Shown: positions 37,060 to 45,000 of the stretch, one piece after another | Layout of the letters: the number at the start of each line of letters is the position of its first letter | Position numbering within the stretch: position 1 is the stretch's first letter | Assembly: GCA_016715645.1 (NCBI GenBank) | Contig: JADJZR010000014.1 | Span: forward strand, 1 to 64,000 | DNA length: 64,000 nucleotides | Direction of reading: 5' to 3' | Source: Elusimicrobiota bacterium | Lineage (GTDB): Bacteria; Elusimicrobiota; Elusimicrobia; FEN-1173 | Program-made: the position numbers and the translations under genes | The notes under the pieces: model-generated | Told to the model about the DNA's origin: nothing | Database searches by the model: none | The model's input: the letters and a program-made list of their open reading frames with translations, nothing else

Positions 37060-37715
37060 TATTTTTTACCTATAAAAAGAGAGACCACGCCACCCCAAAG
37101 GGGCTGACACTCGAACTGTATAAAACCGTTTGCGAGAAACAGTTCACTCAATTCCTGAGGAGAAGGCAAGGAGCGAATAGAGCTTTCCAAATAAGAACCC
37201 GGCCAGTTTTTTCCAAACAAAGATCGTCCGATCATGGGAAGAATCGTTCGCCCATAAAGTCCGCGACCCCAACGAACGAAAACGTTGGAGGGGCGTGTAA
37301 GATCCAGAAACACCAACCGCCCCCCCGGTTCCAATACGCGGGAAAGTTCCTGAAGGGCCACCTTCAAAATACCGCCCATAAACAGGTTTCTTAAAACAAA
37401 GGCCGAAACAACCGCCCCAAAAGACCCATTAACAAAAGGAAGCCGTTCGGCGCTGGCCTGGACCCACTGGGGAGAAGGACCCTTAATCCGCCCTCCTTCC
37501 GCAATCATCCCAGAACTAACGTCAACGCCAACCACCTGAACGGCGGGATAACGTTCAAGCATCTCCCGGGCCAAGTCGCCTGTGCCGGTGCCCACATCCA
37601 AGACCCGCTTGTGCGGGCCCAGATTTTCAACAAGCGTCCGTCTCCACTGACGATCAAGGCCCAAGCTGGATAACCGGTTAAAAACCCGATAACGGCCAGC
37701 GAGACCCGAAAACAT
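37059..37715 (-). CDS. Quinone-biosynthesis methyltransferase, UbiE/MenG family
   Basis: A 218-residue SAM-dependent methyltransferase. It has the Rossmann motif VLDVGTGTGDLA (about 39-50), VVGVDVSSGMI, ASAERLPFVNGSFGAVVSAFVLRN and the post-motif LEPGGRLVFLDLTRP, all typical of the C-methylases acting on demethylmenaquinone or the ubiquinone precursor. The N-terminus starts at MFSGLAGRYRVFNRLSSLG, a few residues shorter than usual; no better start is visible. With the polyprenyl synthase at the other end of the same operon, quinone production is linked to complex I. I infer menaquinone but cannot prove it. Confidence 0.9.
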   Translation of the reverse strand: MFSGLAGRYRVFNRLSSLGLDRQWRRTLVENLGPHKRVLDVGTGTGDLAREMLERYPAVQVVGVDVSSGMIAEGGRIKGPSPQWVQASAERLPFVNGSFGAVVSAFVLRNLFMGGILKVALQELSRVLEPGGRLVFLDLTRPSNVFVRWGRGLYGRTILPMIGRSLFGKNWPGSYLESSIRSLPSPQELSELFLANGFIQFECQPLWGGVVSLFIGKK

Positions 37716-37743
37716 CGGCCCAATGGAAAGGGCCGGCTTGTTT

Positions 37744-37923
37744 TTAGAGATCTTCCGCGCCCAGGGTTTTCTTTTTTCCTTCGGTGGTCACTTTCGTGAC
37801 GGAGGCGTTCACCAAATCTTCGATTTTTTTCGAAAGCGCGTCGATGTAGTCACCACCGGTCCGCAGGCCTTTCTCTTTCACTGCTTTTTTGATTTTGCTG
37901 ACCACAACATAGACTTCTGCCAT
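37744..37923 (-). CDS. Single-domain bacterial histone-fold protein
   Basis: A 59-residue basic protein with an AAGGGG ribosome site and ATG start. The layout fits one histone fold: a short helix alpha1 (VVVSKIKKAVKEKG, about 6-19), loop 1 (LRTGGD), a long central helix (YIDALSKKIEDLVNASVTKVTTEG, about 26-49), then GKKKTLGAEDL. The end aligns with the loop-2/alpha3 signature of archaeal HMf-type histones (GRKTIKAEDI): a basic residue, Thr53 and Asp58, the conserved R-T-D trio with Lys for Arg. As in described bacterial histones of about 60 residues, alpha3 is cut short and there is no tail. It heads the ubiE-nuo operon, 28 bp before the methyltransferase. The fold call rests on motif recognition, not on a search. 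Confidence 0.78.
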   Translation of the reverse strand: MAEVYVVVSKIKKAVKEKGLRTGGDYIDALSKKIEDLVNASVTKVTTEGKKKTLGAEDL

Positions 37924-37984
37924 AGATATCCCCTTCGATGAGGTCTTGAAAGAAAGCGAATTAAACGAATTTATGGGTCCGTTG

Positions 37985-38752
37985 TCAATGCAGGGGGCGC
38001 TTTTTCCACGCGGGACGGACGGCCCCGTGAGGACAGTCTTTTCGACGATAAACCGCCCGTTCTCGCACCTGCATTTTTAAAAAGTCCAGACTCCAAAACC
38101 GGCCCGCCAAAGGGACTCCTTTTCCCAAAAGGACCTTCAGGCCTTCCGTGGCCATTAAACAACCCACCGCGCCCGCCACAGCCCCGACAATTCCCGCGTT
38201 GGCACACGACTGGGCCACCGCCGGGTCGGGGGGTTCCGGAAACAAACACTCGTAACAGGCCGTTTGACCAGGGAAAACCGTCATTATTTGCCCTTCCCAA
38301 CGAAGTACCGCCCCCCAGACCAAAGGAACGCCCTGGGCCAAACAGGCGGCGTTAACGGCATAGCGGGTTTCAAAATTGTCGGACCCATCGAGAGCCAGGT
38401 CGCACCCGGCCATCAACCGAGCGGCATTGGCGGAGGTGAAACGGGTTTTTTGGGCCAATATTTTTACGCCGGGATTGAGTGCCAAAAGCTTATTCCGGGC
38501 CGACTGGACTTTGGCTTTTCCCACGTCCTGAGTGAAATGAAGAATCTGGCGCTGAAGATTAGAGAGGTCCACTGTGTCGCCGTCCGCCAGGACCAACGTC
38601 CCCACCCCCGCCGCCGCCAAATAAAGCGCCGCCGGCGACCCCAGCCCCCCCGCCCCGACAAGAAGCACCCGCGCCTTCGCCAGTTTTTTCTGCCCCGCCC
38701 CCCCCACCTCCGGCAAAATCAATTGCCGCGCGTAACGATTGATATCCTTCAA
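37985..38752 (-). CDS. ThiF/MoeB/HesA-family adenylyltransferase
   Basis: A 255-residue E1-like enzyme that adenylates the C-terminal Gly of a ubiquitin-like sulfur carrier (ThiS or MoaD). It has the ATP site GAGGLGSPAALYLAAAGVG (about 34-52), DLSNLQRQILH (about 62-72) and DGSDNFETRYAVN (about 122-134). CYEC near 188 is the first zinc pair. The second pair, usually CxxC near the C-terminus, is only DCPHG (about 242), with one Cys visible, so zinc binding may be altered. No sulfur-carrier gene is adjacent. It lies 61 bp upstream of the histone gene in the same direction. Confidence 0.88.
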   Translation of the reverse strand: MKDINRYARQLILPEVGGAGQKKLAKARVLLVGAGGLGSPAALYLAAAGVGTLVLADGDTVDLSNLQRQILHFTQDVGKAKVQSARNKLLALNPGVKILAQKTRFTSANAARLMAGCDLALDGSDNFETRYAVNAACLAQGVPLVWGAVLRWEGQIMTVFPGQTACYECLFPEPPDPAVAQSCANAGIVGAVAGAVGCLMATEGLKVLLGKGVPLAGRFWSLDFLKMQVRERAVYRRKDCPHGAVRPAWKKRPLH

Positions 38753-39014
38753 TTATTGACAGACCTCGTCCCATTATTCCTGCGGGATAAGATCCCACGC
38801 AGGGGATCGAAAAACGGAAAAATATGGGAACGCGTCACAGAATGGGCCCCCAAAACCGTCCCGTTTCCTGAGCCAAGTTTTCCGGCAAACTGATGTTTGC
38901 TGGTTTTTGTCTCATTTCTCTCCTCTGAATGACAGTATCGTACATGTCGATAGTGGCTGGCACAGGATTTTCGAGCCCTCCCAAAAAGAAAGACCAAATT
39001 GTACGAAATTTTAC
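38753..39014. other. Intergenic stretch upstream of the ThiF/MoeB gene
   Basis: No gene is visible. A hairpin of CCTGCG and CGCAGG (about 38780-38804) lies close to the gene start, within the likely leader. The rest has no long open frame with family similarity. The stretch continues into a MITE fragment. Confidence 0.5.
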
Positions 39015-39061
39015 GTAACAACTCAGCCCCTCATCCGCCCCTTCGGGGGTTGCGTGTGCCA
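39015..39061. repeat. Fragment (one end) of the MITE family
   Basis: GTAACAACTCAGCCCCTCAT, CCGCCCCTTCGGGGG and TGCGTGTGCC follow in the same order as the reverse complement of the copy in the kinase gene. The fragment ends inside the element, so only about a quarter is left. It lies directly before a truncated zinc-finger reading frame. Confidence 0.7.
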
Positions 39062-39076
39062 CGGGAGGATCCTGCC

Positions 39077-39199
39077 ATGATCGAAATAAAGGAACGATGC
39101 GCCTATTGCCACAGCGCTTACCGTCCGGATCCCCGGACAGCAAGGTTCCAAAAGTCCTGCTCCACCCCCGCGTGTCGCCGCAACGTCCCCTTTCCCTAA
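39077..39199 (+). pseudogene. Truncated small zinc-finger-like protein
   Basis: A 40-codon plus-strand frame with an ATG and GGGAGG ahead. It has CAYC, RPDPRTARFQKSC and CSTPACRR, a Cys4-type metal-binding pattern I recall from short proteins often found beside transposable elements. Those homologues continue past ACRR with a helical basic region; here the frame is lost at RNVPFP and stops inside the dus 3' end. It is the only non-transposase coding on the plus strand and is probably a remnant. Confidence 0.5.
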
Positions 39200-40158
39200 A
39201 TCAGGGAATTTTGGAACTCGGAGAGCGCGTCCAGGACCTCATCTTTTTTGTTTAGAAGGTTAACGCGCCCGCGAAACGGCGCGGATCCGGGAAGGCCTTT
39301 GACATACGAAGGAATGTATTTGCGCAGACGCCGAACACCCACGGTTTCGCCGTAGTATTCGACAATCATCGACAGATGTTCTCGAAAAAGGTCAAATCGT
39401 TGGCGAAGCGAAATCGGCTCCGCGCGACCCTTTTCCCGAGCCAGAAATTCCATAAACAGAAACGGGTTCCCGATGGCCGCCTGCCCGACCAATACGCCGG
39501 CCACCCCCCCCTTGTCCATCATGGCCCGGGCATCGTCGTATGTCTGAACACCCCCGTTGCCGAACACCGGAATCCGAACCGCATTCACCACTCGGCGCAG
39601 TTCGTCCAGTTGGGGAGCCCCCTGGTGACGATCTTCCCGGGACCGGGCGTGAACGGCCACCGCCGTCGCGCCTTCAGTCTCGGCCACCTGCGCAAATCGA
39701 ATGGCCTGGTTGTCTTCGCCCCGAAACCCCAGCCGCATTTTCACGGTGACGGGAACCCGCACGGCTTTGACCATGGCGCTCACGCAACGCGCAAACAACG
39801 ATTCGTCGCGCATCAGTGAAATGCCGCCGCCACTCTTCGTAATTTTGGGAACCGGACATCCGCAATTGAGGTCCACCACGTCTGCGCCGGCGTCGGCCGC
39901 GGCACGGGCCGCCGCCGCCAAACGGTCAGGATCGTTCCCGAACACCTGCAGGCTGATGGGATGTTCGTCCGGGAAAGTGGCCAGCATCCGGCGGGAGCGT
40001 TCGTCGTTGTAGTGGAGAGCGTTGGCCGACACCATTTCGGCGCACACCATCGCCGCCCCGCCCCGCCGACACAACCGACGGTAGGGCGGATCACCGATTC
40101 CGGCCATGGGCGCTAGTATAAAAGGATTTTCAAGAGAGACTGACCCGATCCGCGGCAC
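39196..40158 (-). CDS. dus: tRNA-dihydrouridine synthase
   Basis: A 320-residue FMN enzyme that reduces uridines in the tRNA D-loop. It has LAPMAGIGDPPYRRLCRRGGA (near 14-34), LQVFGNDP, VDLNCGCPVPKI (catalytic Cys, near 100), SGGGISLMRD, VTVKMRLGF, VHARSREDRHQG and PVFGNGGVQ. I chose the GTG at 40158, four bp after the tsaD stop, because the longer reading to 40266 lies inside tsaD. The subgroup (A, B or C) is not resolved, though the catalytic-region motifs look DusB-like. Confidence 0.95.
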   Translation of the reverse strand: MPRIGSVSLENPFILAPMAGIGDPPYRRLCRRGGAAMVCAEMVSANALHYNDERSRRMLATFPDEHPISLQVFGNDPDRLAAAARAAADAGADVVDLNCGCPVPKITKSGGGISLMRDESLFARCVSAMVKAVRVPVTVKMRLGFRGEDNQAIRFAQVAETEGATAVAVHARSREDRHQGAPQLDELRRVVNAVRIPVFGNGGVQTYDDARAMMDKGGVAGVLVGQAAIGNPFLFMEFLAREKGRAEPISLRQRFDLFREHLSMIVEYYGETVGVRRLRKYIPSYVKGLPGSAPFRGRVNLLNKKDEVLDALSEFQNSLI

Positions 40159-40162
40159 TGCT

Positions 40163-41212
40163 TTACCCCCAATTTTCGATAGCCAGGGTGGAATCCACGC
40201 ACAGAGGTTCGGGACCGGATTTAAGTTTGGGTCCGCGGCAATATTTATAGTAGCCCGCCACCGCAATCATAACCCCGTTGTCGGTGCACAGCAACGGCGA
40301 GGCCATGTGCATTTTTTGTTTTTTGGCCCGGTGAAAAAATCCTTGCCGCAAGGCCGTGTTGGCGGCCACCCCGCCGCACACCGCGATGTGTTTGAGGTCC
40401 AACGAATCGGCCGCGGCCAAGGTTTTTGCCACCAAAACATCCACCACCGCCGCTTGAAAACTGGCGCACACGTCGGCAATTTTCTTTTTCGACGCCAGGA
40501 CGTCCGGGTGATCGCGAACATAATAAACCACAGATGTTTTTAGCCCTGAAAAAGAAAAATCAAACCCCTCTCCCATCAGCGCTCGAGGAAACGCCACCGC
40601 CGTCGAGTTCCCCCGCCCGGCCGCCCGATCGATGGCCGGCCCCCCTGGGTATCCCAAACCCAAGACCCGAGAAACCTTGTCGAACGCTTCCCCGGCCGCA
40701 TCGTCCCGTGTTCGCCCGACCACGTGATATTTTCCATAATCGCGCACATGAACGAGTTCGGTGTGACCGCCTGAGACCACCAAGGCCAAATAGGGCGGTT
40801 CCAAATCCGGATGACCCGGCAATATGGATAAAAGGTGTCCTTCCAAATGGTTAACGCCCACGATAGGCTTTTTGTACACCCAAGCCACCATTTCCGCCGC
40901 GACTTTTCCAACCAGCAAAGATCCCACCAATCCCGGGCCCACGGTCACCGCCACAATGTCCACCGGAAGAGATTTCGGAAACGGAGCGGTCCCCCGCGGA
41001 GATTGGCCTTTAAGAGCCGCCTCAATGACACCTTGGACGCTTTCCACATGGGCTCGGCTGGCCAGTTCGGGCACGACACCCCCGTAAGGCTGGTGGATCG
41101 GAATTTGGCTGGAGACCACGTTGGACAAAATATGTCGGCCGTTTTCCACCACCGCCGCGGCGGTCTCGTCACAGGATGTTTCAACGCCCAGAACTCGAAT
41201 GATCTTACTCAT
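40163..41212 (-). CDS. tsaD: tRNA N6-threonylcarbamoyladenosine transferase subunit TsaD
   Basis: A 349-residue ASKHA-fold enzyme that transfers the threonylcarbamoyl group to A37 of ANN-decoding tRNAs. It has GVETSCDETAAAVV (about 9-22), the metal-ligand motif NHLEGHLLS (about 113-121), LALVVSGGHTELV (about 133-145), YPGGPAIDRAAG and AVCGGVAANTALRQ (about 270-284), plus the Asp in CTDNGVMIA. The length is normal. It lies 15 bp after the small membrane-protein gene. The partners tsaB, tsaC and tsaE are not in the window. Confidence 0.97.
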   Translation of the reverse strand: MSKIIRVLGVETSCDETAAAVVENGRHILSNVVSSQIPIHQPYGGVVPELASRAHVESVQGVIEAALKGQSPRGTAPFPKSLPVDIVAVTVGPGLVGSLLVGKVAAEMVAWVYKKPIVGVNHLEGHLLSILPGHPDLEPPYLALVVSGGHTELVHVRDYGKYHVVGRTRDDAAGEAFDKVSRVLGLGYPGGPAIDRAAGRGNSTAVAFPRALMGEGFDFSFSGLKTSVVYYVRDHPDVLASKKKIADVCASFQAAVVDVLVAKTLAAADSLDLKHIAVCGGVAANTALRQGFFHRAKKQKMHMASPLLCTDNGVMIAVAGYYKYCRGPKLKSGPEPLCVDSTLAIENWG

Positions 41213-41227
41213 AGGGCCACGCCGCCT

Positions 41228-41722
41228 TTAAGAATGTGACGGTCCGCGAAAACGGAACCGTTGATACACGCGAACCCGGTCGCCGAACTCCACCGTCCAG
41301 GCGCCCTTTTCCCGATAGTCTTTCATCAGGGCGATCCCGTTTTCAGCCCCGTCGATCAACACCCGACGTAAAAAGAAACCCTCGTTGAACTTTTTGGGCC
41401 GGTCCAACTCGATGGTGGATTCCAACCACACCGTGCCGCCGTCACGCCGCTCTTCGTTAAAGGAGCTTGTGATGTCTTTCTCTTTGACGCCGCTGTCCGC
41501 CAATATTTCCCGCAAACGCGATTGGGCCAAAGCGCTCACGCTCTTCAAGTCCGCCTTCATCGGGACATCCACTGACGCACCGGAGGGCACCCATCGCCGA
41601 ACCGCCTCCCCAACAGGTCCGCCCCACCGGTCCCGGGTTGTCCAAGCGATAAATCCCACCCCGCACACCACAACAATCAAAAACACATCCCAAACCACCC
41701 CGCCCCGTTGACAACGGCGCAT
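41228..41722 (-). CDS. Small membrane-anchored protein of unknown function
   Basis: A 164-residue protein with one N-terminal membrane helix (VWDVFLIVVVCGVGFIAWTT, about 10-29) and a 130-residue soluble part outside the membrane, probably periplasmic by the positive-inside rule (MRRCQR before the helix). The soluble part has a helical stretch (LKSVSALAQSRLREILADSGVKEKDI) then beta-rich text (GGTVWLESTIELDRPKKF, VEFGDRVRVYQRFRF). I do not recognise a family. It lies 4 bp after ctpA, in a run of cell-envelope genes, so an envelope role is likely. Confidence 0.7.
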   Translation of the reverse strand: MRRCQRGGVVWDVFLIVVVCGVGFIAWTTRDRWGGPVGEAVRRWVPSGASVDVPMKADLKSVSALAQSRLREILADSGVKEKDITSSFNEERRDGGTVWLESTIELDRPKKFNEGFFLRRVLIDGAENGIALMKDYREKGAWTVEFGDRVRVYQRFRFRGPSHS

Positions 41723-41726
41723 GGGA

Positions 41727-42980
41727 TTATTTCTTCATCTGTTGGAACACGGCTTCGGCCTTGAGAATTTGAGTAGCCCGCTCCAACACTTCGTCTTTGA
41801 CGCGATCGGTTTCTTTGACCGGCGATTGGGGCGCTTTGTCTTTGGCGTAAAGTTCGTCACCTTGGGCGTACAATTTGGCCTCGGTTTCTTTGCTGACGTC
41901 GATGACAATGTCCGGGGTGATGCCCCCCTTCTTGGTTTTTTCGTCCCGGTGGATGGACCGCCCGCTGGGCGTATAATACTTGGCCACGGTTAATCGCAAG
42001 GCCGACCCGTCATCCAGCGGAATCACCGACTGAACACTGCCCTTTCCGAACGTTTCCGACCCGATGATCACCGCCCGCTTATGGTCTTGCAACGCCCCCG
42101 TCACAATTTCCGACCCCGACGCGGACCCGCCGTTGACCAAAACCGCCATGGGAATGGATGAATACGGCGCTTTTCCGTCCGCAAAAAAATCCTGGCGCGG
42201 CTGAGACCGGCCCTGGGTGTAGGTGATAATTTTTGAGTCTCCCAAGAACAATTTCGACACCTCCACCGCCGAGCTTAATAATCCCCCCGGGTCGTTTCGC
42301 AGATCCAAAATCAAAGACACCATGCCTTGTTGCTCCAGCCCTTTAAGTGCTTTGCGCATATCGCCTTCGCTTGTTTCAATAAATTCATTCAGCTTCACGT
42401 ATCCAATCTTTCCATCAAGCAGAGTCGACCGGACACTTTGAATTTTTATGATTTCGCGCGTGATGGTGAAATCCCGGGGATCTTTGTCTCCCTCCCGGAC
42501 AATCGAAATGGTCACTTTCGTGCCCGGTTTTCCCCTCAATTTTTGAACGGCGTCTTCCACACCCAGGCCCTGAGTGATTTCACCTTCAATTTTGACGATT
42601 TTGTCCCCTGGCAAAATGCCCAACCGGTAAGCCGGGGTTTCCGGCATGGGAGTTATGACAGTCAACCAACCATCCCGCAAACCGATGCGAATGCCCAAGC
42701 CTCCGAACTGACCTTGGGTTTCGGTTTTCATTTCCTTGTGATCTTCCGGTTCCATAAACTGGCTGAACGGGTCTAATGTCCGCGCCATGCCGGCGGCGGC
42801 GCCGTACACCAGGTTTTTTTGGTCCACTTCTTCCACGTATTGTTCCCGAACCAACTGCAAAATGTCCACCAACAGACGGATCTGTCGGTACGTGTCGTCC
42901 ACCGCCGACCGAACCGGACGAAACAAACCCGTGGCCACCAGGCCCGCCACCATTGCCGCAACGATCACCTTTTTCTTCAT
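41727..42980 (-). CDS. C-terminal processing peptidase (S41), CtpA/Prc type
   Basis: A 417-residue exported serine protease. Residues 1-25 are a signal peptide or anchor. A helical N-terminal region (about 30-90) precedes a PDZ domain (about 95-185, GGLGIRIGLRDG...GDKIVKIEGE). The peptidase domain (about 195-370) has LILDLRNDPGGLL, the catalytic serine in NGGSASGSEIVTGALQDH (about 290) and the lysine in TFGKGSVQSVIPL (about 320). It is the usual neighbour of EnvC/NlpC-type genes. In other bacteria these proteases trim or degrade envelope and cell-wall hydrolases, consistent with the envC-like gene overlapping it. Confidence 0.95.
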   Translation of the reverse strand: MKKKVIVAAMVAGLVATGLFRPVRSAVDDTYRQIRLLVDILQLVREQYVEEVDQKNLVYGAAAGMARTLDPFSQFMEPEDHKEMKTETQGQFGGLGIRIGLRDGWLTVITPMPETPAYRLGILPGDKIVKIEGEITQGLGVEDAVQKLRGKPGTKVTISIVREGDKDPRDFTITREIIKIQSVRSTLLDGKIGYVKLNEFIETSEGDMRKALKGLEQQGMVSLILDLRNDPGGLLSSAVEVSKLFLGDSKIITYTQGRSQPRQDFFADGKAPYSSIPMAVLVNGGSASGSEIVTGALQDHKRAVIIGSETFGKGSVQSVIPLDDGSALRLTVAKYYTPSGRSIHRDEKTKKGGITPDIVIDVSKETEAKLYAQGDELYAKDKAPQSPVKETDRVKDEVLERATQILKAEAVFQQMKK

Positions 42981-44164
42981 GGGGTCACTCTCCTCGTCAT
43001 TTCAGGCTTTAACCAACCCTCGGGGTTAACGGGCTCGCCGTCCATCCGCACTTCGAAATAGACCGTCGGCCGCCCTTCATCGTCCCGGCCGGGCACGCCC
43101 ACGGTTTGGCCCGCGGCCACCGGTTGCCCCCGTGTCACCTGAAGTCCGCCCAAATGGGCGTAAATGGTATGAATTCCGTCGAGGTGGCTCACAAGGGCCA
43201 TCAAACCGTAGTTCATAAAGGGCCCCGCAAACAACACATCGCCCGCCTGGGCGGCGCCAACCACCGATTGGGCGTCGGGCCTCAACGTGATCCCGTTAAC
43301 AACCGTGGGCACCCCCATGTCCCGGTCAACTTTTCGCCCGAATTTTTCCACCACGGGCCCCGCCACCGGCCAATGCAATTGACCTCGCCATTTTTGTCCG
43401 AGGCCTCGCGGCTCTTTTGCCCGGGCGACGTTGGTTTTCCGAGCTTTGGCCCGACGGGCTTGTTCCCGCTTTTCTTTCAAAATTAAATCCGCGATCCATT
43501 TCTCGAACTTTTTGGCGGACGCGTTTAATTCTTCAATTTGGCGTTCCAACACCATTCGACGGCCATCTTCGGTTTTTTGCAATTGTTTCAGGCGATTGCG
43601 GGCGACCTCCGCCTGCAACTCCTCTCCCTGTTTTTTCGCCTGGACACGCCGCAAGTGTTGCTCGGCCTCGGACAACTCGTCGCGCAAAACCTCCACGTTT
43701 TTGTGGTTTTCCTGGGCAAATTTCAACTGGGCCGTCCGTTCCCTCAATAAAGCCCCCTCGTACATTAGAGAAGGCAAAGATCCTTCGCCCGACAGGCTCC
43801 AGCGAACATAGTAATTTTGAATTCCACTGGACAACCGAACCCGCCATTCGCGCAAATCCTGGTAAGAAGACAGCAACCGTGCTTCCGCGTCGGCTCGATT
43901 TTTTTCCGCCTCATCCAATCGGGACCCGGTTTCCCGCAAGGCTCGGCGGGCCGCTTGGAGCTCTTTGGAAGCCTGTTCCACTTCCCGCCGTAATTCACCG
44001 GCTTTGCGGGCGGCCAATTCCTTTTCCTTGTTTTTTACTTTTATTTCCGATTGAATTTTTTTCAGACTTTCTTGTTTTGACTTCACAGGATCCGTGGCCG
44101 CCCGGACCGACATCAAGGACACCGCCAATCCAAACACCAAAACCGCGCTCACCCGCCCCATCAT
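42977..44164 (-). CDS. EnvC-like murein hydrolase activator (coiled coil plus degenerate LytM)
   Basis: A 395-residue exported protein. A signal peptide (about 1-22) is followed by a long coiled coil (about 25-255: ELAARKAGELRREVEQASKELQAARRALRE and so on) and a C-terminal LytM/M23 fold (about 280-385). The zinc ligands of active M23 enzymes are missing: the first His/Asp site reads VPTVVNGITL, and the HxH motif reads TVYFEVR, while YAHL is kept. EnvC activators show the same loss. FtsX is encoded just upstream, the known membrane partner of EnvC in E. coli. I use the ATG pair at 44164/44161, which overlaps the ftsX stop. Confidence 0.9.
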   Translation of the reverse strand: MMGRVSAVLVFGLAVSLMSVRAATDPVKSKQESLKKIQSEIKVKNKEKELAARKAGELRREVEQASKELQAARRALRETGSRLDEAEKNRADAEARLLSSYQDLREWRVRLSSGIQNYYVRWSLSGEGSLPSLMYEGALLRERTAQLKFAQENHKNVEVLRDELSEAEQHLRRVQAKKQGEELQAEVARNRLKQLQKTEDGRRMVLERQIEELNASAKKFEKWIADLILKEKREQARRAKARKTNVARAKEPRGLGQKWRGQLHWPVAGPVVEKFGRKVDRDMGVPTVVNGITLRPDAQSVVGAAQAGDVLFAGPFMNYGLMALVSHLDGIHTIYAHLGGLQVTRGQPVAAGQTVGVPGRDDEGRPTVYFEVRMDGEPVNPEGWLKPEMTRRVTP

Positions 44165-44955
44165 CCGTGCGCCACGTCCCGCCCCAGAAAGGCTAAAGCC
44201 CCCACCAAAAACCCCGCAATGACACCGGTAGCGGCCCACCCCCCCAACCACAGCCACACTCCCCCCGCCCCAACCAATCCGCCCAGACCGCCCCCTCCGA
44301 CGGACACCACCATCTGTTTAAGGGACCGGACCGCGCCCCGACGAACAAGTCGGCCGATACCGAACAAACACAACGTCATCCCCACCCAAAACAAAACGGA
44401 AAAAAGAAGGTCCCACTGGTTGACGATTCGGCCCAGAAGGGCCAACCGGTCCGCACGGTTTCGGTCATAAGCCAGAGACAGTATCCCCGGCAACTCCACC
44501 CAGGCTTCGGCCGTAACCGGGACAAGACCCGATAGCAGAAACGAGGGGGTCCAATCCACATCAAAAGATTCGGGAAGGGGGTTGCGAACAACCCATTTCA
44601 GGCTTTCGGCCAAAACTGGATTTGATTGGGCGCGCCCCAAAGCCTCTTCTTTCGGAACGAACCGAACCGACCGCACGCCCCCCGTAGTCAGAAGACGTTC
44701 CTCGATAAAAGGCCGGTCGGCCGATTCCGCCAGAAAAACATCAAATTTAAACCCGTCGATTTCCCGATCCAAAAAAGTCGACGCCAGTCTGTGGGTGTGT
44801 TCGGCCAGTGAAAAAGCGAACCCCACGCCCACCGCCAGGATCAAAAACCCCGCTTGAAAAGAGCGCAACAGCCCTCCCCCCACCGACGCCGATTGTCGTC
44901 GACGAATTTGGGGAATCAAGGTTTCCAACCGTTCTTTAATGGCCTGTGTGGGCAC
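44161..44955 (-). CDS. ftsX: Cell-division ABC-transporter-like permease FtsX
   Basis: A 264-residue membrane protein with an N-terminal cytoplasmic tail (1-30), a helix (about 31-50), an extracytoplasmic domain (about 55-150, with VRSVRFVPKEEAL and NPLPESFDV, typical of FtsX) and three C-terminal helices (about 185-255). The GTG at 44955 has ATGGAG seven bases ahead. The partner ATPase gene ftsE is not adjacent. With EnvC and the S41 peptidase it forms a septal wall-hydrolysis module. Confidence 0.9.
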   Translation of the reverse strand: MPTQAIKERLETLIPQIRRRQSASVGGGLLRSFQAGFLILAVGVGFAFSLAEHTHRLASTFLDREIDGFKFDVFLAESADRPFIEERLLTTGGVRSVRFVPKEEALGRAQSNPVLAESLKWVVRNPLPESFDVDWTPSFLLSGLVPVTAEAWVELPGILSLAYDRNRADRLALLGRIVNQWDLLFSVLFWVGMTLCLFGIGRLVRRGAVRSLKQMVVSVGGGGLGGLVGAGGVWLWLGGWAATGVIAGFLVGALAFLGRDVAHG

Positions 44956-45000
44956 AAAATATCTCCATCATTTTCGGCAATGACCTATTCCCTTATTTTA

